Origin: Gigantopelta aegis
Lineage: Eukaryota > Mollusca > Gastropoda > Neomphalida > Peltospiridae
Direction of reading: 5' to 3'
DNA length: 64,000 nucleotides
Assembly: GCF_016097555.1 (NCBI RefSeq)
Contig: NC_054699.1
Span: 8,256,516 to 8,320,515, forward strand
Shown: one piece after another, positions 1 to 10,495 of the stretch
Layout: each line of letters begins with the position of its first letter
Position numbering within the stretch: position 1 is the stretch's first letter
Notes under the pieces: model-generated
Databases searched by the model: none
What the model was told of the DNA's origin: nothing
The model's input: only the letters and a program-made list of their open reading frames with translations
Made by a program: the position numbers and the translations under genes

Positions 1-348
1 CAGCGGTATGCTAACCTCGTGAGGATGAACTTGGAGGACGTCACCAAACTTTATATCAATCCCAGACCAACAACCTGGGTCAAGTTCCCAAGGAGCCCAG
101 AGGGAGAGTTTGCCATCACCAGAACCCTACTGCGTGACAAGGAGGAGGCGTGTATTCTCACCATACACCAAGCCGGAGTTTACCATCAGGGAATGCTGTT
201 GAAAGAAATGGACAACCCGACGATACATCGTATCGTGAAGACGATATCGAGGGCCAACTACCGTCCATTGGTCAGGCAACTAGCAGTTAGCCCCTACCGG
301 CACTTCTTCACGGATATTGACTCCTCCAACTGCATCGGATCACCCTAG
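1..348 (+). CDS. Unrecognised open frame, open at the window edge
   Basis: The frame is open from base 1 and ends at the stop at 346-348, giving about 115 residues. The composition looks protein-like and not low-complexity (for example ACILTIHQAGVYHQG and SRANYRPLVRQLAVSPYRHF). I do not recognise a domain. It could be the last exon of a host gene or the end of a mobile-element protein. No upstream splice site can be judged because the window starts here. Confidence 0.25.
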   Translation, partial: QRYANLVRMNLEDVTKLYINPRPTTWVKFPRSPEGEFAITRTLLRDKEEACILTIHQAGVYHQGMLLKEMDNPTIHRIVKTISRANYRPLVRQLAVSPYRHFFTDIDSSNCIGSP

Positions 349-880
349 ACGCCAACCTTTACTAGGACAGGTATTATCCTCCTTTTTGGGCTAGTTGGAC
401 TTTAAAACTTTTGCGATCGACCTCAAAATTCTATGGTTATTTTTATTTTTTTTATAAACAGTCCGACGTATTTTACTTTGGTGCCCGATCAGTTGCTCAA
501 AATCACCTTAAAATCCTTTCGGCCGAGCAGTCTTACTACTTTTGGGTCTACTTTTAGAGTCCAAACATGTTTTGGTATGCAGTTATTCTATGCAGACTTA
601 GACTTTTGACAAGCTTCCCAAGGAATCGAAATTCAGCCAATCACAGCTTGACCTCACTTGGTGTCTGCTATTTGGTCCGCGCTCTCGCTGGACTCCACTA
701 AATGGCTTGTTTCCAAATTCCGCCCACCTCAAACTCAATCATCCCCCCCCCCCCCCCCCCCTCCTGCCCCGGAATTGGTCACTGGCGAAGTCAGAGGCTA
801 AATCCGGGGTGGGCGTGCCTGAACCTCTGTGGAGAGGGGCATGTAAATAGAATTCCCTTCCCTTCCTTCTGTCATTCTGC
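349..880. other. Stretch without recognised features; poly-C run
   Basis: No convincing gene or repeat was recognised here. A poly-C run lies at about 738-760. Copy A of the segmental duplication becomes recognisable by about 882. Confidence 0.4.
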
Positions 881-1235
881 AATTATATTTTGAATACTCC
901 GCTGCGGAACAAAACGTATTGACCTGGTTGAGAGACCTTGAACTCAGTTACAATAACGGTTTTAACACACATATGGATTTCAGAGAGGGAGACCCGGCTG
1001 CAACTAGTCATTGGAAGTAGGCCTAAGCATTATTATATTGACGCATATATATATTCAAGAGGAGAGAAATACACACTTGTTTTATCAGGTACGTTTTTCA
1101 ACCCAGGACCAAAATTTAATTAGCTAAATGGCTAGGTGACAATGATACTAGTTTATCCACAGAGAGCGGACCTAACACGCTGTTGTACGTAGGTTTGTTG
1201 TGATGCACTGCACGATCTATTCATAGCAATACCAC

Positions 1236-1340
1236 ATCTGTCCCGAGTCAGGCCCCTGGCTATCCAGAGACAAGACTCGGGACAGACATGCTCGAAACTT
1301 CCGTGATATATGAGCATGACAAAATTATCCGCTCCGCTCC
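1236..1340. mobile_element. 105-bp insert with 10-bp target duplication
   Basis: The decamer GCAATACCAC occurs just before (1226-1235) and just after (1341-1350) the insert. Copies B (around 17130) and C (around 33280) have only one equivalent of it, so they show the empty site. The insert carries a hairpin with 13-bp arms around CTGTCCCGAGTC and GACTCGGGACAG. A related sequence lies near 59918-59985. No coding capacity. Family not recognised. Confidence 0.6.
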
Positions 1341-1454
1341 GCAATACCACGGCGACACGGGGTTTCGGTTGCATTGAACTAGCTAGGCTTACAAAAGTGT
1401 GCTTATAATAAATATGCAGCTAAATTTATCGCACTGAACACAGGCAAAAGTGGA

Positions 1455-1517
1455 AGTAGTTAGTAGGTAGTATGTAGGTAGTAGTAGTATAGTAGTAGTA
1501 GCAGCAGCAGAAGCAGC

Positions 1518-1549
<32 letters not shown>

Positions 1550-1555
1550 GTAGTA
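1455..1555. repeat. (AGT)n-rich microsatellite
   Basis: An irregular AGT/AGC trinucleotide tract. The counterpart tracts are at 17250-17520 in copy B and 33070-33180 in copy C. Confidence 0.9.
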
Positions 1556-2537
1556 GCAATATAATGTAGTACCAATAAGTCTTACGATATCTGGAGAGGA
1601 CAGAACAGTTGGACCATGCCCAGGAGAGGTGAAAGGAACGCACCCCAAGTCTGTGTGCACTCTGGGAAATTTGTCGTGACATAGGCATTTCTGTGCTTCG
1701 AACGACATCTACCGGTGACTTCAGAATACTAACTTTCAAAATTATTTCAAGTAATTGAGTCACGGGGATTCCCATGGTATTTATCGATATAAAACTTTCT
1801 TTTTTACTCCATTTTATAAAAACGTGGTCTAAGTGTGTTGCAGGTTTGTAGATTAACCAGAATTATAATTAATTTTCGCGGGCTGACACTAGGGTGTGCG
1901 ACTACAGACAAGTAAACTTTATGTAAATATCTATTTAATGATCGTCTACCTAATTTAGCATTTACTTGTGTTGGCTCTCATTGATGTACAAGATGGTGTT
2001 TACTCATGAAATTAAAAAGAAAGATGTCAGTAAACAGGTGATTTGTGCACTTTATGGGAACAGACTATAACAATGGTCAACATGTGTCAATTTCATTGCT
2101 GTTACAATATGTGAGTTTCTGATGACAGTTGGGGACCAGACAACTCGGACCAGGGGACAACTCGGCCCAGACATCTCGGCCCCATTATTAGACTGATAGA
2201 CTGCTGTGAGACATTATATGCGTGTTAAGTATGATAGTTGGCCATGTCGTAGTAATAATAATGCATTATACTGATAGATACTGCTAACTATATGGTCACC
2301 ATTAAGAATGACAATCGTGTATGTCGTAGGCGCATATCGTAGTGTCGGATGGGTTTCTAGAAGTATTGTACTATAGAAATAACGCAAAAGACACCATTTG
2401 CCAAATTCCCACATTTATTACATTAAATACATACGCACATACCAACAGAACACATATACATAAATAGTTATAATAAATAAATAAAACACCAATCACCAAA
2501 AGAACATAGAAATAAAACGTCCAACAAAAGATAAAAG

Positions 2538-2892
2538 TCAGTGTGCAACAGGGGCGTACAGCTTTCCACAGGCAGACAGGAATCTCGAAGTGGACACTTC
2601 ACCATCTGTGTAGCGTCCCCACAGTTCGAATATTTTCCCCTGCAGATTCCTGAAAGCCTTCCTCTGTCGCCATCGCATCTTCCTCTCAGACGAACCGGCA
2701 TGTCAGAGGAACCAGCCTGGCTTCAGTGTGGAGCATGGGAACCAACTTGTAGAAGGGAGGGGCTGTTCCAAGGGCACAGTGGTTCAGTCGGTGATGCCAG
2801 CCCTCCACATCGTTGTTGGTCCTCACACTCTGGTTGAAGACTGACCAGGCGTTCACAGACCACACGCTGCTCCTCATCCAGGTGCGGTCCAC
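2538..2892 (-). pseudogene. MULE transposase, C-terminal remnant
   Basis: One minus-strand frame (2892 down to 2686) reads WSVFNQSVRTNNDVEGWHHR, the RTNNDVEGWH signature found near the C-terminus of animal MULE transposases, and then stops near 2686. The expected downstream part continues in another frame and includes RNLQGKIFELWGRYTDGE and FLSACGKLYAPVAH before a stop at 2538-2540. At least one frameshift therefore separates the two. The catalytic DDE part is absent. The protein would have cut and joined the inverted ends of the element; it cannot be functional here. Confidence 0.7.
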
Positions 2893-3024
2893 ATAGTCCT
2901 TGAACTTGTGTTCCTCTTCTAAGACCGTCGAAGGCTAAATGGATCAACAATTTATCAATTTAACAAAAAACAAAAAACACATTCTTTTATTTCTGTGAGA
3001 ATACTTTAATTTAAAAAACAACAC

Positions 3025-3205
3025 TTGTTCAACAATATTGTTCAACTCCGGGCCGAGTTGTCTCGCGGTGGGCCGAGTTGTCTCAGAACTCTGGGCCGAG
3101 CTGTCTCGACGTGTGCCGAGTTGTCTCAGAACTCTGGGCCGAGCTGTCTTGACGTGGGCCGAGTTGTCTGGGCCGAGTTGTCCCCCGGGCCGAGTTGTCT
3201 GGCAT
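3025..3205. repeat. GGGCCGAGTTGTC tandem motif (MULE right terminus)
   Basis: Seven or so copies of a GGCCGAGTTGTCT-like motif in direct orientation. The inverted counterpart is the shorter cluster at 2136-2186. These are the subterminal repeats of the MULE. Confidence 0.8.
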
Positions 3206-3825
3206 TCATGACAGTTTACCCCTATTTCTCTCCAAAACAAATGTGTGTAGACATTTATAAGTAACTTTTGAGCAAAACTGTCAAAAACCATTTTGAGTTT
3301 GTGATCTATTATACCGGTATTAAAGGTGCTATCTCAAAGTTGCATAATGACAGCTATTGCAAATCATGTTTTTATTAATTTTTGCTTTAACATTTAAAAA
3401 CTACACCTTCAATTATATGCCCATAAATGATTATAGGAAATAATTTTATTTACTAGTTAAAAATAGATTTTATTGGAGAATCTTTATCACAAACAGATGC
3501 TCACATATAACTATGATATAGCACCTTTAAGTGGTTGCAAGATTGTGTAAATTTCTAATGTACGGTACTTATATTGAATTTATATTCACTAAATATGCTG
3601 GTCATAATTGACATCTTTATTTTAATTTCAAGAGTAAACACCACCTTGTACATCAATGAGAGCTCAAACAAGTAAATGCTAAATTAGGTAGAGTATCATT
3701 AAATAGGTATTTACAAAATATTTACGTATATGAAAGAAATAATTGACTAAAATCATTTTTATTCTATTTTCGACACTACTATAGTAGTTGCAGTTGTAGT
3801 AGTGGTGGGGGGGGGGGGGGGGGGG

Positions 3826-4090
3826 AGATGTAGCCCAGTGGTAGAGCGCTCGCCTGAATCGCAGTCGGTTTAGGACCGATCCTCGCCGGTGGATCCACTG
3901 AGCTATATCTCGTTCCACCCAGTGCACCACAATTAATATATCAACGGCCGTGGTATATGCTATCCTATCTGTGGAATGGTGTATATAAAAGATAGTTGCT
4001 AATAATGGAAAAATGTAAGGGTATCCTGTGTCAGAATTACCAAATGTTTGACATCCAATAGCCGATGATTAATAAATTAATGTGCTCTAG
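3826..4090 (+). mobile_element. tRNA-derived SINE, tail type 2
   Basis: The head carries a tRNA-like A box (TAGCCCAGTGG) and a degenerate B box. The body includes the conserved GTGCACCAC and ATATAAAAGAT segments. The tail includes CAATAGCCGATGATTAATAAA and GTGCTCTAG. It is preceded by a poly-G run at about 3806-3825. Counterparts: 17530-17797 (copy B) and 28145-28413 (copy C, reversed). Confidence 0.8.
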
Positions 4091-4322
4091 TAGTAGTGGT
4101 AGTAGTAGTGGTGGTGGTAGTAGTAGTACTATAGTAGTAGTAGCAGTAGTAGTAGTAGTAGTGTAGGCGGTAATAGTACTAGTAATAGTAGTAGTAGTGG
4201 TGGTGGCAGTGGTGATAGTAGTAGTGGTGGTGGTGCTGGTAGTGGTGGTGGTGGAAGTGGTAGTAGTGGTGGTGGTAGTTGTGGTAGTGGTAATGGTGGT
4301 GGTAGTGGTGGTGGTGGTGTAT
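4086..4322. repeat. (GTA/GTG)n trinucleotide tract
   Basis: Irregular GTA and GTG trinucleotides between the SINE and the esterase exon. The same tract is at 17795-18015 and, reversed, at 27960-28145. Confidence 0.9.
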
Positions 4323-4384
4323 TAGATACATCAACAGAACGGTGTTGCTATTATTAGTAGAACATAATGTATTATTATTTTCAG

Positions 4385-4532
4385 AACTCTATCACAATGG
4401 TCACTGTATATCTTGCTATTGTGGGAGTCTTGGTTTGTGGTATTGGGTATTTCCTGTACACCCCCTTTCCTGATTACATGGACCGACCCTGGGAGCTGCA
4501 GATTAGCACAGATTAAGATCGGTGCCATCATC
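4385..4532 (+). pseudogene. Arylacetamide deacetylase-like exon 1, damaged copy A
   Basis: This is the same exon as 18080-18232: acceptor TTTTCAG before it, ATG at 4397-4399 and a GTAAGT donor after it. From the ATG it is 136 bp against 141 bp in copies B and C. The difference lies after GAGCTGCA, where about 17 bases replace 22, so the exon is 5 bp shorter and the frame is lost. Exon 2 is cut off after four bases by the LTR element at 5757. It is therefore a dead fragment of a host gene. Confidence 0.8.
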
Positions 4533-4656
4533 GTAAGTATTATTATACATTCATATGTCTTCTGGGCTGTTTTGTACAGCATTAAGAGATGACTTAAGAT
4601 ATATTACTGTTAGAGAGGCAGAATCTAGCTCATTTGGTAGAGCGATTGCTTAAATT

Positions 4657-4967
4657 AAAGTTTGTTTTTGTTTAACGACACCACTAGAGGACACTGATTT
4701 ATTAATCATCGGCTATTGGATGTCACACAGAGGGTAATTTTGACATATAGTCTTAGACAGGAAACCCGCTACATTTTTTCATTAGTAGCAAGGAATATTT
4801 TATATGCACCATCCCACAGACAGGATAGCACATACCACGGCCTTTGATATACCAGGCGTGGTGCACTGGCAGGAGCGAGAAATAACCCAATGGGCCCACC
4901 GACTGGGATCGATCCCACACCGACCGCGCATCGAGCACGCGCTGTACCATTGAGCTACGTTCCGCCC
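4657..4967 (-). mobile_element. tRNA-derived SINE, tail type 2 (reversed)
   Basis: Tail first (GTTTAACGACACCACTAGAG), then the body, then the tRNA-like head ending near TTGAGCTACGTTCCGCCC. Counterparts: 18357-18668 and, in the other orientation, 27304-27614. Confidence 0.8.
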
Positions 4968-5015
4968 TTCAGTGGTAAAGTGCCCGTCTAATGAAAGCAT
5001 GTAGCGGGTTACCTC

Positions 5016-5016
5016 T

Positions 5017-5057
<41 letters not shown>

Positions 5058-5076
5058 CCCCTGAGAGAGAGGAGAG

Positions 5077-5142
<66 letters not shown>

Positions 5143-5211
5143 ATAAAAGATCCCTTGCTGCTAATTGAAAAGAGTAGCCCGTGAAGTGGCGACAGCGGGT
5201 TTCCTCTCTAT

Positions 5212-5284
<73 letters not shown>

Positions 5285-5440
5285 ATATAAAAGATCCCTT
5301 GCTGCTAATCGAAAAGAGTAGCCCATGAAGTGGCGACAGCGGGTTTCCTCTCTCAATATCTGTGTGGTCCTTAACCATATGTCTGATGCCAAAAAAACAT
5401 AATTAAAATGCGTCGTTAAATAAAACATTTCTTTCCACTG
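5016..5440 (+). repeat. (GA)n microsatellite and two SINE type-1 tail pieces
   Basis: Long GA runs at about 5016-5137 and 5215-5282 alternate with two copies of the SINE type-1 body (GCATATAAAAGATCCC to GCGACAGCGGGTTTCC). The second continues to the tail AAATAAAACATTTCTTTCC. This looks like a local duplication driven by the GA tract. Copy B has one such unit (18717-18945). A poly-C run follows at 5451-5480. Confidence 0.8.
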
Positions 5441-5756
5441 AGCTACGTCCCGCACCCCCCCCCCCCCCCCCCCCCCCCCCCAGTGATCGCTTAAGATGCT
5501 CGGGTTTTGTGACCGAACCCCACCCCAGGCGCATTGGGTTTTATCTCGTCGGATATAACGTTTCTTTCTTTTACTTTTTTTTTCTTTTTCTTTTTTTACT
5601 CCGTGTTTTGTTAATCTTTTTCTTTTTTATTATTATTATTTTACCTTCACTTTGACACCCATATATGTGTCGTTAAACAGTCATACATGCAATGAATTTG
5701 ATTTGTTTGGGGTTTTTTGTTGTTGTGTTTTTTGTTTGTTTTTTACTTTTAGGCGG

Positions 5757-7055
5757 TGTCACGGGGATTCTATAATTCCCGTAACTGAATAAACACGATT
5801 ATCCAAATCTCTCTCCTAACTGTATATCTATTAGATCTCTCTGTAACAGGCGGTTAAACCCTAGTATGGCTCGTCTCTAGGTATGATCAGAGATACGATC
5901 TTATATAAGTATATATTATTATAGCACGTTAGTTCTCTAGAAAACACAACAAAAACACAATACACTTTGGAATCTGTATTAATCTACGCTGACAAATGTA
6001 CAGCCGTAGTAGTAAATTAATAACAGCAATAATAACAACCCAGAACTGATCACTTAATTAGTTAATCTCTAGGTGTCTAGTTACACAATATGCGAATCAC
6101 TTCACCGTTACACCACACCCACACGTGTGATAATTGAGAAACGCTTGTAGGAGAAGTTAATTAATAAAGGAATTACCACTCTATTCCTAACTGGTTAATT
6201 TTTAATTAACCCTTACTACTCGTTCAGTAACGTGTGATAATTTAGAAACGCTTCCAGGGGAACTTAATTAATAAAGGAATTACAGCTCTATTCCTAACGG
6301 GTTAATTTTTAATTACCCCTAACTACTCATTCAGTAACCTTGTAACACAGAATTAATACTGGTACCGATCACAATAAAGACAATAACCTACAGTGTACCT
6401 AGGTCGTCTAGGATGACTGGCTAAGCTTTATATTACCAAATACTCGTATAATGTTAGAACAAGAAGTCTACGATTTACTTCGTCAGATGACCGAAGACAC
6501 TGTCTAAAGAATATTGGTATAATACAGTATTAAAATATTTAAAGTCACATCAATCACATCAAGGTTATACACAGAGCAGAAAATATATAATTACCAAAGT
6601 CCCGTCTGAACTAATATATTTCGTTCAGTGGACGACGTCCGTGATCCCCTGGAGCCTTCCTAATTCGTTCTTTTTCGATATCTCTAAAACACTAGCTATT
6701 TATTATAAATCAGGATTTTGCCTGGGGGTACAAGGCGGTACCTCACGTATCATCTCATATTCCAACTCTACTAGAGTCGGTATATTTCTCTCTGATCGTC
6801 AGACTTGCTGACGCCATCGTCGCCAAATCACGGTTGTAAAAACCGCACTCGCAGAGGTATTACGTAACTACTCGCCACATGGCCTCCGCACCTGGCTAAG
6901 GGTGTGTATTAGGCGTACCGATCGAGGACCGTAGCGCAGAAGTATTACGTAACAAGTTGCCCATCTGGGCTTAAGTGCAATGAAACTGCACACGGCCCTC
7001 TAACACAAGTAAAATCGCCACAGGCGAAAACAAATTAAGAGCATGTACCGTCACA
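5757..7055 (-). repeat. LTR, downstream (3') copy
   Basis: About 1.3 kb, beginning TGTCACGGGG and ending ACCGTCACA on the plus strand. It matches 10496-11748 over its length with scattered differences. Two tandem units of about 105 bp, each with the GTTAATTTTTAATTA motif, lie at about 6127-6335. The left junction abuts TTTTAGGCGG, the start of esterase exon 2. Confidence 0.9.
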
Positions 7056-7068
7056 CACCCCCACCTCA
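7056..7068 (-). other. Polypurine tract of the LTR element
   Basis: On the minus strand the LTR is preceded by GAGGTGGGGGTG, a purine-rich run in the position expected for plus-strand priming. Confidence 0.6.
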
Positions 7069-7274
7069 AAAAGGATATTTCCTCTACTCTAGGAATAGGG
7101 AAATATACTACATTAAAACAAAAAGGTGCGTTAACCGACGCATACGGGCATTTATAACACATGTAATAATAAGGTGACTACCAGTAATCACACTGAGTCT
7201 CTGAGTCCCTGGTATACAAATAAAATATATATAAACAAAACAGAAATCAAGAATGTCAACACATATCTTAACGT

Positions 7275-9175
7275 TCAACTTCGGGACAGGGCATCAGCGA
7301 TTACATTGGATGTGCCCTTGATATGTCCAATGGTAATTGGGTATTCTTGCAGAAGAAGACTCCATCTCAAAACTCTCTGGTTGGAGGCTTTCATTAGGAT
7401 GGTCCAGTCCGTCTTCGTCTTCTTGGAACAGCACATCTCCAGCACCCACGTCACTGGCACCCACAGCTAGCTTGAACGGCATTCGGTAGTCTGGTGCTGC
7501 CATCACGGGAGACGAGTAGCGCCTCTGCTTGAGACGGTTGAATGACTTCTCGCATTCACCTGACCAATGGAACTTCGTTTCCTTCTTTCTCAGCGTCGCA
7601 CGTTTTCCAGATTTTCTCCGATAGGCATGCTGTCGACGCGGTGTAGCGTTGGGTTCCAAGCGCACATCTTGGCTTAAGGCATTGGTAACCGTTGGAAGGT
7701 CCCGACAAATGGAAACATTGTCTTGTATCAATGTAGTCAGCTTTGCTCGCTGGGGGTTCAAGTCTGCTAGAATCTGGCTGTTGGCCAACTTGATCTCCGC
7801 AGTCTTGACGTCATCACAGGAAATTGAGTGTCTCTCAATTTGGACCGGTCTCTCTGGAACTATCGGCAGTCTGTCAAAATAACCTTTTAGCAAATTGATG
7901 TGACAATACCTACTTTTCCTAACCCTGTCAGGAGTGTTTATCACATACCCTGTCTCATTAACTCGTTTGAGCACAACATAGGGACCGAAATACCTGTTCT
8001 GTAATGAACCCCGTTTAATGGGAAGGTACAGCAGCACTTTATCCCCTGGTTTAAATTCCCGACTCTTAGCCTTCCTATCAAACTCTGATTTTATTTTGCT
8101 CTGAGCATGGCTCAATTGCTTCCTAGCTAGTTCGGTCACCGGCAACCTCCCATCTCTAACTCTCTTATTTATTAATACTCCCTTGTCCACAGTTAACAAG
8201 GTAGTGCGAGCTGCCAACAAATTTGGATCAGCCCCCTGCTCTAGAATTAACTCTTGTCTATTACAAGGTAAATCCCCTCTATCAAAGACAACTGGTTCAA
8301 TTCCCCTCTGCGGGAGAACAACAGGTTCCACCACATTTAATTTGTCAGTTGACTTATCTACCATTTTACTGATAACCTCATCCACTCCAATTTCATGGCT
8401 CACACACGTATCAGACAAATCACAAATATCCTCTAGGCCCCGTGCTAACCTACTGGCCATAGCCCTAGTCTTTACACACGCAGGATAACTAATCTCATCA
8501 ACCTCACACTCTTCTATTGGTAAAGTGCTGTCTTTAATTAACAGTTGGTCACATTTCGGCTGACAACACTGACTAGTCAAATCATTTCCCAACAAAACTC
8601 CTATGTTTTCAACAGGCAAGTCCTTCACAACACCCATAACGACTGGTCCCGTCACAAACTTCGAACACAAGAAAACCTTATGTAACCGGACAACCATATT
8701 TTCTCCAGTAACCGAGGTTAAAACCAAACTACGTCCTATGTCTGAATTTTCAATACCAGCTAAACACTCTTGCGTGATCAAACTCCGACTACACCCGGTA
8801 TCTATATAGATTGATATAGCCTTAGGACTCAATTCTTGTTTCACATCACAAACCATACCAGTGGACACATACGGGTTTACTTTCTCTGCCATGGGACTAA
8901 CCATTAACTCTCTCGCTAACGGAGCTGACCTCACTAAACCGACCACTTGCGCATTATCGCGTTTCCTTTTAAAACAGTCCCCGATAAGATGGTTATCCTT
9001 TTTACAGTAACTGCAATGTGGACGAAAAGTTCGTGCATTGGCTGATAATGCAGGTCTATCCTTACTTTGCCCACCAGGTGCATTCCTTGCCTGACTAGCT
9101 GACCAACTAGATGACTCTCCCCGATAGTTACTTTCCCGGGAAAAACCTGGCTGAAATTTCTCTCTTATCACCCTG
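7275..9175 (-). pseudogene. Pol region of the Gmr1-like element (fossil)
   Basis: In transcription order one sees a CCHC knuckle (CSYCKKDNHLIGDC), the protease motif YIDTGCSRSLIT, an integrase C-terminal module (FKPGDKVLLYLPIKRGSLQ, then FGPYVVLKRVNETGYVINT), a linker typical of the sequence ahead of reverse transcriptase (DLPTVTNALSQDVRLEP), and RNase H fragments (LAVGASDVGAGDVLFQ; HIKGTSNVIADALSRS). The integrase-before-RT order is what sets it apart from ordinary Ty3/gypsy pol. Treated as a fossil; several breaks. Confidence 0.75.
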
Positions 9176-10330
9176 TTGTAAAGAGCTACCCGGTACTGCC
9201 TGAGCTTTGTGTATTAACACGTAATCATCTGCCACTATGCCTGCCTCCTCTATCTTTTTGACATCACGATCCTCTAAATGAATACGTAAGCTAACTGGTA
9301 ATCCATTTTTAATGTCCTGTAAGATCAACAACTCCCGTAACTCGGTATATGACTCTACCTGATGAGAAACAACCCATTTATCAAACATCCCTGCCTTCTT
9401 AGCCACAAACTCACTATAAGACTGACCCTGCGTTTTTCTCAACTCGCTATACCGTAAACGATAATCCTCAGGACGTAATTCATACGCCCTCAACACTGCC
9501 GTCTTAACTAGGTCGTACTGACTTGCTCGCTCATCACTCATTGAATTATAAGCTACACTAGCCTTCCCCTTAAACTTAGACACGGCTAACAATGTCCACT
9601 TAGACTGCGGCCAATTTAGCTGCTTAGCGGCCCGTTCAAAAAGTTGGAAGAACATGTCTACCTCCTGATCGTCAAATACAGGCACTGATCTATAAGCCTC
9701 CGACATGTTAAAACCATTTCCTGCCTCACGTCTAACTTTTTCAGTATTCAACTTTAACTCATGTTCCACTTTTAATTTTTCTATCTGGAATTCTCTATTC
9801 CTTTCTTCTTTTTCTCTATCCCTATCTTCTCTTTCTCTCTCTTTCTCTCTATCCCTATCTTCTCTTTCTCTCTCTATCCCTCTCTTCTCTCTCTCTCCCT
9901 TTCTCTATCCCTCTCTCTATCTTCCCTATCTCTCTCTCTATCTTCTCTATCCCTCTCTCTATCTTCTCTATCTCTACCTTCTTTCTCTCTCTCTCTCTCT
10001 ATCCCTATCTTCTCTTTCTCTCTCTCTATCTAATGCACGTTCTTCTCTTTCTCTCTCTTTCTCTTCTCTTTCGTACTCAAGCTTTTTAAAAGCTAATTGT
10101 TGTTCCACACTTAACTCATTTATCTCTATCTCTGGAACAATCTCACTGTCTTCCATAACAGGCCTATCACCAAAAACTTCCTGGATAATAATTGTCTTTA
10201 TATCACATAAGGTTTTAGCTGATGTTAAATCAATTTCTCGCTCACCCGCGATTTCAACTAACTCGGCCTTACGTGCTCGCTTAATCTCCACTACACTGAG
10301 CGTAGGCCTATCCAGCAAATTCTTATCCAT
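9128..10330 (-). pseudogene. Gag region of the Gmr1-like element (fossil)
   Basis: The start (near 10330) reads as a helical, SAP-like segment (KRARKAELVEIAGE) followed by an acidic part and a strongly charged E/R/D-rich coiled-coil stretch. That stretch is encoded by the CT-rich tract at 9780-10070 on the plus strand. A capsid-like region follows (VDMFFQLFERAAKQLNWPQS; YELRPEDYRLRYSELRKTQG). Treated as a fossil. Confidence 0.7.
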
Positions 10331-10464
10331 GTTTAGATATGACGCACTTATTATTAATAAATTTTCTAGTGAACAACGTGCTACTTCTGGTAAATTTGTA
10401 AAAATAATTTATAAAGCCCACATTTACAAACAATACTTTTTTAAATATGCATGTCCCGTTTCAG

Positions 10465-10484
10465 ATCCGGGACGAGCGCCCCAA
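10465..10484 (-). other. Primer binding site, tRNA-Pro type
   Basis: On the minus strand, a dozen bases inside the LTR, the sequence TTGGGGCGCTCGTCCCGGAT closely resembles the tRNA-Pro primer site used by many retroelements. Confidence 0.65.
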
Positions 10485-10495
10485 TTTTCTACTCC

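Larger units (their letters stand above)
2131..3207 (-). mobile_element. Mutator-like (MULE) DNA transposon, short derivative
   Basis: Both ends carry iterated, inverted copies of a CAACTCGGCCC-type motif (2136-2186 and 3043-3202), forming terminal inverted repeats. The 9-bp target duplication ATGACAGTT lies at 2122-2130 and 3208-3216; nine bases is the MULE norm. Copy C (about 29165-29195, reversed) keeps the uninterrupted target. The interior encodes the end of a MULE-type transposase on the minus strand. At 1077 bp it is too short to be autonomous. Confidence 0.8.
1905..3786. mobile_element. Long-terminal-inverted-repeat DNA element, partial, hosting a MULE
   Basis: The segment at 1905-2100 reappears reversed at about 3600-3730, so the two ends form a long inverted repeat. 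The same element is complete in copy C (28457-29459). Here the outer part of the left arm is missing or replaced, and a MULE sits inside at 2131-3207. Copy B lacks the element. No transposase of its own is visible. Confidence 0.6.
882..5756 (+). repeat. Segmental duplication, copy A (esterase locus, truncated)
   Basis: This block matches 16668-19205 (copy B, same strand) and about 26700-34470 (copy C, reversed). Shared landmarks in order are the leader around 882-1140, an AGT-rich tract, a tRNA-type SINE, a GTA/GTG tract, the first esterase exon at 4385, a reversed SINE and a GA-rich SINE tail. It stops four bases into what would be esterase exon 2, where an LTR element begins. It holds a MULE and a 105-bp insert that the other copies lack. 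Confidence 0.85.

Noticed and set aside
3826-3900. tRNA-like A and B boxes at many sites as tRNA genes
   Set aside because: They belong to SINE heads, with degenerate B boxes and SINE bodies downstream.
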